Below, one piece after another: positions 8,652 through 11,262 of a stretch of DNA of 11,262 nucleotides. The stretch comes from Zancudomyces culisetae (Eukaryota; Kickxellomycota; Harpellomycetes; Harpellales; Legeriomycetaceae). Numbering within the stretch: position 1 is the stretch's first letter; the number at the start of each line of letters is the position of its first letter. The position numbers were made by a program, and so were the translations under genes. The notes beneath the pieces are model-generated. The model did not search any database. It had not been told where the DNA came from and was given only the letters and a program-made list of their open reading frames with translations. The stretch spans positions 1 to 11,262 of the forward strand of contig LSSK01001903.1 of NCBI GenBank assembly GCA_001969505.1. Reading direction: 5' to 3'.

Positions 8652-9803
8652 TTAAAACAGGAATTTGTTTTGAGTGTACCACAGATCAATCAATATGGAG
8701 TTTATGTCACAATGCGCCTTTTTTATCAAACTTAAAAACCGCGCTTTTGAATAATCAGAAAATTCCCCAATAGAAATACAATCTATTGTACTGTCCGGTC
8801 CCAGAGTTAACTTTACTGAGGGTAATGAGCTGATTATATGCGAAGGCAGCTCAAAATCTATCAAGTCATTGTGAATACAACATACCATTTCTCGTTTGCC
8901 GCTAGTACGTAAGTCCTTTGCAATACCACAGCTTTTGAGCCATTGGTTTTTTAACAACAGCTTTTCATAGTGCTCATTTATCTTTGTTTCAATCATCTTT
9001 GAGCTTTCGTTGCTTTGAAGATGTGATTTTTGCTTTTCATTATAGTCTCTTAATTGAAAAAGTATAGCTTCAGTTTCTTTCACTTTGTCTTGAATATCTG
9101 ATATCTCTTTTTCTAGTTTTTCAATGCTTGCTTCAGTTTCACTAATAACAACGTCCCTTTCGTTATTTTCTTGAAGTACTATTTGGCATCTCTCCTGTGA
9201 CGCACTCACAACATCTTGATCGTAATACCCAAGCGCTTTGTATTCTTCTTGTTTTCTTGTAAGAGTATTATTACTGGCCACCAGCTGTTCGGCTAGCTGG
9301 TTGTATTTATTATTCTCTATAGTTACAAAAATGATACAAATTATTATGTTGTTTTATTTTTACATGTCTATCTATTACTCTACCTAAAACCAATTCAGCA
9401 TCCCAAAACCCCGAACATAAGCACAATATAATTATTTTTTTTCGAGATTCTTACCATCAGTAAGGTTATTTTCAGCAACAGAAATTTCGAGACAAAGCTC
9501 CTCGATTTCTTTATCGATTCCTTCGGCATAACTGGTCAACATTTCTCCACCTCCTTCCTCCTGCTCACCAAGTAAATACCTCAACATTCTTTCACTTTCG
9601 AGCTGTCTTTGGCTATACTCTTTAATTTCTCCCAGCATTTTTTTTAGGTATACCGTAAAAATGGCATCCAATTCACTGTCATTAAAGTGCCGTCCTATAC
9701 TATGTTCTATCCTTTTGTTGCTCTCGTTCGCATCTACTATGAAATCGTGAGCCGAGGAACTGGGAGTCATGTTTTCTGACATAGAATTGCTTTTGTAATT
9801 CAT
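8652..9803 (-). CDS. Two-exon coiled-coil protein, 337 aa, possible kinetochore-type (RWD-like) subunit
   Basis: Coding sequence is join(9803..9455, 9316..8652) on the - strand. Exon 1 (349 nt) ends in phase 1 at GATG|GTAAGA, and exon 2 (665 nt) begins after CTATAG and continues the frame through ENNKYNQLAEQL. The result is 337 residues. The ATG at 9803 is the first after an in-frame TGA at about 9807-9809. Residues 1-30 are Ser/Asn-rich and probably disordered. About 55-245 is helical and charged, with heptad-like stretches (for example ASIEKLEKEISDIQDKVKET). From about 245 a compact domain follows: WLKSCGI, alternating strand-like segments (EMVCCIHNDLIDFELP, SVKLTLGPDSTIDCISIG) and two helices to the end (ARFLSLIKKAHCDI, then ILIDLWYTQNKF). 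A long coiled coil followed by a small alpha/beta domain is typical of RWD-bearing kinetochore subunits (Spc24, Spc25, Csm1, Sos7/Zwint types), but I cannot assign a family. It could also be another coiled-coil structural protein. Gene model strong, function weak. Confidence 0.78.
9317..9454 (-). other. Spliceosomal intron in the coiled-coil gene (138 nt)
   Basis: The donor is G|GTAAGA and the acceptor CTATAG|AG, phase 1. Removing it fuses two frames that are each open and both coiled-coil in character, with 12 extra residues recovered from the 5' part of exon 2. The length is a multiple of three, but the retained intron has an early in-frame TAA (9432-9434), so retention would truncate the protein at 123 residues. 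The next acceptor candidate upstream (TTTTAG) leads to a stop, which supports this choice. Confidence 0.8.
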
Positions 9804-10270
9804 TCTATCTCACCTATACTATATAAAAAAAGGCTGGAGAATATGCAAGTATCACTTAAACCATTTTTTGTGCAAAAGTGTTGTTGCAAAAGTTGTATTT
9901 ACTTTCATTTCATTTTTTTTAAACATTTCTCACAATTGGTTGTTTTTGTATTATTCAACTATAATTGGCCTAGCTAATTTAAAGTAAATAACATAAATAT
10001 TTTTTTCACCTTGCTAGGATTTTTACCTTTACTCGTATGTTGAAGATTCCCTCTACAAAAACTGATGTAAGGCCAACAAGGCTAGTTAAACCCTCAATTA
10101 GATAGGGTTTTCTAACACAGCCGTATATCTCAAAGTTCAAATGCAATAACTACTGATCTATACACCTGTCTCTTAAAGGTATTCATTATCGGTATTGCGA
10201 AATGGTTAAACTTGTATGTGCAAGTTGCTTTTTTAATTATCTAGCACACTTATAATATTTGCCGAATTAG
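9804..10270. other. Upstream region of the coiled-coil gene, no supported gene
   Basis: This region should hold the promoter of the - strand coiled-coil gene. A TATATAG motif lies at about 9818-9824, too near the ATG for a standard TATA box unless the leader is very short. On the + strand only short frames occur: 44 codons from 9843 (Phe/Cys-rich) and a 23-codon frame from 10037 (MLKIPSTKTDVRPTRLVKPS). Neither is convincing alone. Confidence 0.4.
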
Positions 10271-10589
10271 TTCTTTGGGGGAGGATATGTGAATAAAAGG
10301 AATATTGGATTCCATACATCTTCACAACAAGCCTTGGGAGTGGGTGTAGATGCGCTCATAAGCAAGTGTTATTAGCAACTGTTGGAAAAAAAGCCTGATG
10401 TTGAAAGACACCACGTATCAATTACAATTGATCTTATATACATACCCTTTGAAAAAAAAGTGGGAGTTAAGAGTTTATGGTTGGCACAGACAAATGCGTC
10501 TAGAGGATGTATTTGACTATACTTCAATCCAGAAACATGTATATTTCGTTATTGTTGTTATAACATGTAAATTCATACACATTTTTTAA
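10271..10589 (+). pseudogene. Fragmented coding remnant, possibly a decayed transposase
   Basis: Two overlapping + strand frames look protein-like. Frame A runs 10271-10516 with one internal TAG at 10373-10375; it contains GFHTSSQQALGVGVDALISK before the stop, then QLLEKKPDVERHHVSITID and further on VGVKSLWLAQTNASRG. Frame B runs 10362-10589 without a stop (KDTTYQLQLILYTYPLKKKW, then RVYGWHRQMRLEDVFDYTS). Real coding in both at once is unlikely, so a frameshifted and stop-interrupted relic is the simplest reading. The order of hydrophobic strand, Asp, IPF and a later TNAS-like segment recalls the region around the third catalytic Asp of piggyBac-type transposases (DDE_Tnp_1_7). I could not align it, however, and the usual Asp-Asn is absent. 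Alternatives are exons of an unassembled gene or chance. The strand here is richer in G than the spacer to the left. Confidence 0.3.
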
Positions 10590-10721
10590 TGATCTTTGTA
10601 CATTATAGTTCCACAATTATGTGGTATGTGGTTATGGTACAAACATAAAACGTTTCCTCCTTTCACTATCATAACGCTTATCTATTATGTGATATCACCT
10701 TTTTTTACGTCTAATATATAA

Positions 10722-10880
10722 AAAGGCGATTATTTCTTTCGGGTTGAATGTCCTTATCAATTGTATTTAGATTATGCTTTTTTTTTCACGACTTTTTCAG
10801 ATCTTTCGGCTTTGAGCGAATGGGAGAGAAAGTTAGCAACATCTTGGCCAAATGATGGTGATATAAATTTTAAAATTTAG
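10722..10880 (+). other. Protein-like 52-codon open segment
   Basis: After a TAA at 10719-10721 the frame is open to a TAG at 10878-10880. The second half reads like a protein (SDLSALSEWERKLATSWPND, then GDINFKI), while the first half is Phe/Tyr-rich and overlaps TTTTTTTTTCACGACTTTTTCAG, which resembles a polypyrimidine tract and 3' splice acceptor ending at 10800. So this may be either a terminal exon (10801-10880, entering in phase 1) or another piece of the relic at 10271-10589. No family is recognised. Confidence 0.25.
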
Positions 10881-11053
10881 CCTTGAGAATTTATGATAAT
10901 TTAGAACTAACACGCAATAGGTACAGATAATTTGAAATGGGCGGCTATTTTAAGGGGAAACCAAACCTTTACCACAACAATCGAGCTATAAAACACACTT
11001 ATCAATGCTAATTAACACGTCAATTTTTATTCAATACTCATCACAGTAGTTAA

Positions 11054-11262
11054 ATGTGTTGTATGGTGCGATATACGTGTAAATATAAAAGACCGTCTGG
11101 GTTTATTGAAATGTATGCGTTAAATGATTACAATGAAACAGCAAATAGTAGGCGATAATATTGAGAAAACAGTACATGTTTCAAGTTCCCAACAAAACTG
11201 TTGGTGCCTGGTGTATCTTTTTAAAATGGACACAAAATACAGGCCAAACTTGAGGCATAAAA
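11054..11262 (+). other. Overlapping short protein-like frames at the window edge
   Basis: One frame at 11054-11158 encodes 34 residues (MCCMVRYTCKYKRPSGFIEM, then YALNDYNETANSRR) and stops at TAA. A second frame opens at 11124 and is still open at the window end (IEKTVHVSSSQQNCWCLVYL). The two overlap in different frames, as expected for a frameshifted fossil. The MVRYT ... GF ... YAL.DY order loosely recalls the early part of a piggyBac-type catalytic domain, but this is an impression only. The feature probably continues to the right of the window. Confidence 0.2.

Noticed and set aside
10037-10120. Small exon MLKIPSTKTD with a 54-nt intron (GTAAGG ... CTAACACAG)
   Set aside because: The splice signals look good, but the next exon would stop after 11 codons (TGA at about 10154) and joins to nothing downstream.

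Overview
This looks like nuclear DNA from a eukaryote, most likely a fungus. Intergenic DNA is AT-rich and full of A/T homopolymers. One gene needs a spliceosomal-type intron (GTAAGA...TATAG). The large gene has the DH-PH core of Rho guanine nucleotide exchange factors surrounded by long Asn/Ser/Gln/Glu low-complexity stretches. The mix of short introns, low-complexity proteins and AT-rich spacers would suit an early-diverging (Mucoromycota-like) fungus, but nothing here fixes the lineage. I see no bacterial operon, rRNA, tRNA, CRISPR array or intact mobile element.

Layout. Positions 1-225 (+) hold the last 74 codons of a gene that begins outside the window. Positions 226-591 are a short convergent 3' spacer with a (TTTTGC)5 repeat, a perfect small hairpin and AATAAA-type signals for both directions. 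Positions 592-4449 (-) are one uninterrupted 1285-residue DH-PH RhoGEF, in which the PH domain appears to be split by a long Ser/Gln-rich insertion. Positions 4450-8651 are about 4.2 kb with no convincing complete gene. By eye the + strand is rich in T and C through most of it. Two islands (about 6196-6420 and 8294-8443) break that bias and coincide with short protein-like reading frames. Positions 8652-9803 (-) are a two-exon gene for a 337-residue coiled-coil protein with a compact C-terminal domain; its arrangement resembles coiled-coil/RWD kinetochore subunits, but the family is not identified. Positions 9804-11262 contain no intact gene but several short + strand protein-like frames interrupted by stops and frame changes (10271-10589, 10722-10880, 11054-11262). 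They look like decayed coding DNA, perhaps a transposase fossil, or exons of a gene I could not assemble.

The two well-supported complete genes are both on the - strand and about 4.2 kb apart, so no operon-like coupling is implied. The RhoGEF is expected to activate a Rho/Cdc42-type GTPase at the cell cortex. The coiled-coil protein, if the kinetochore guess is right, would act in chromosome segregation. Nothing in the sequence links them functionally. I did not find a convincing new biological system. The most unusual items are the split PH domain, the long strand-biased spacer and the fragmented frames at the right end.
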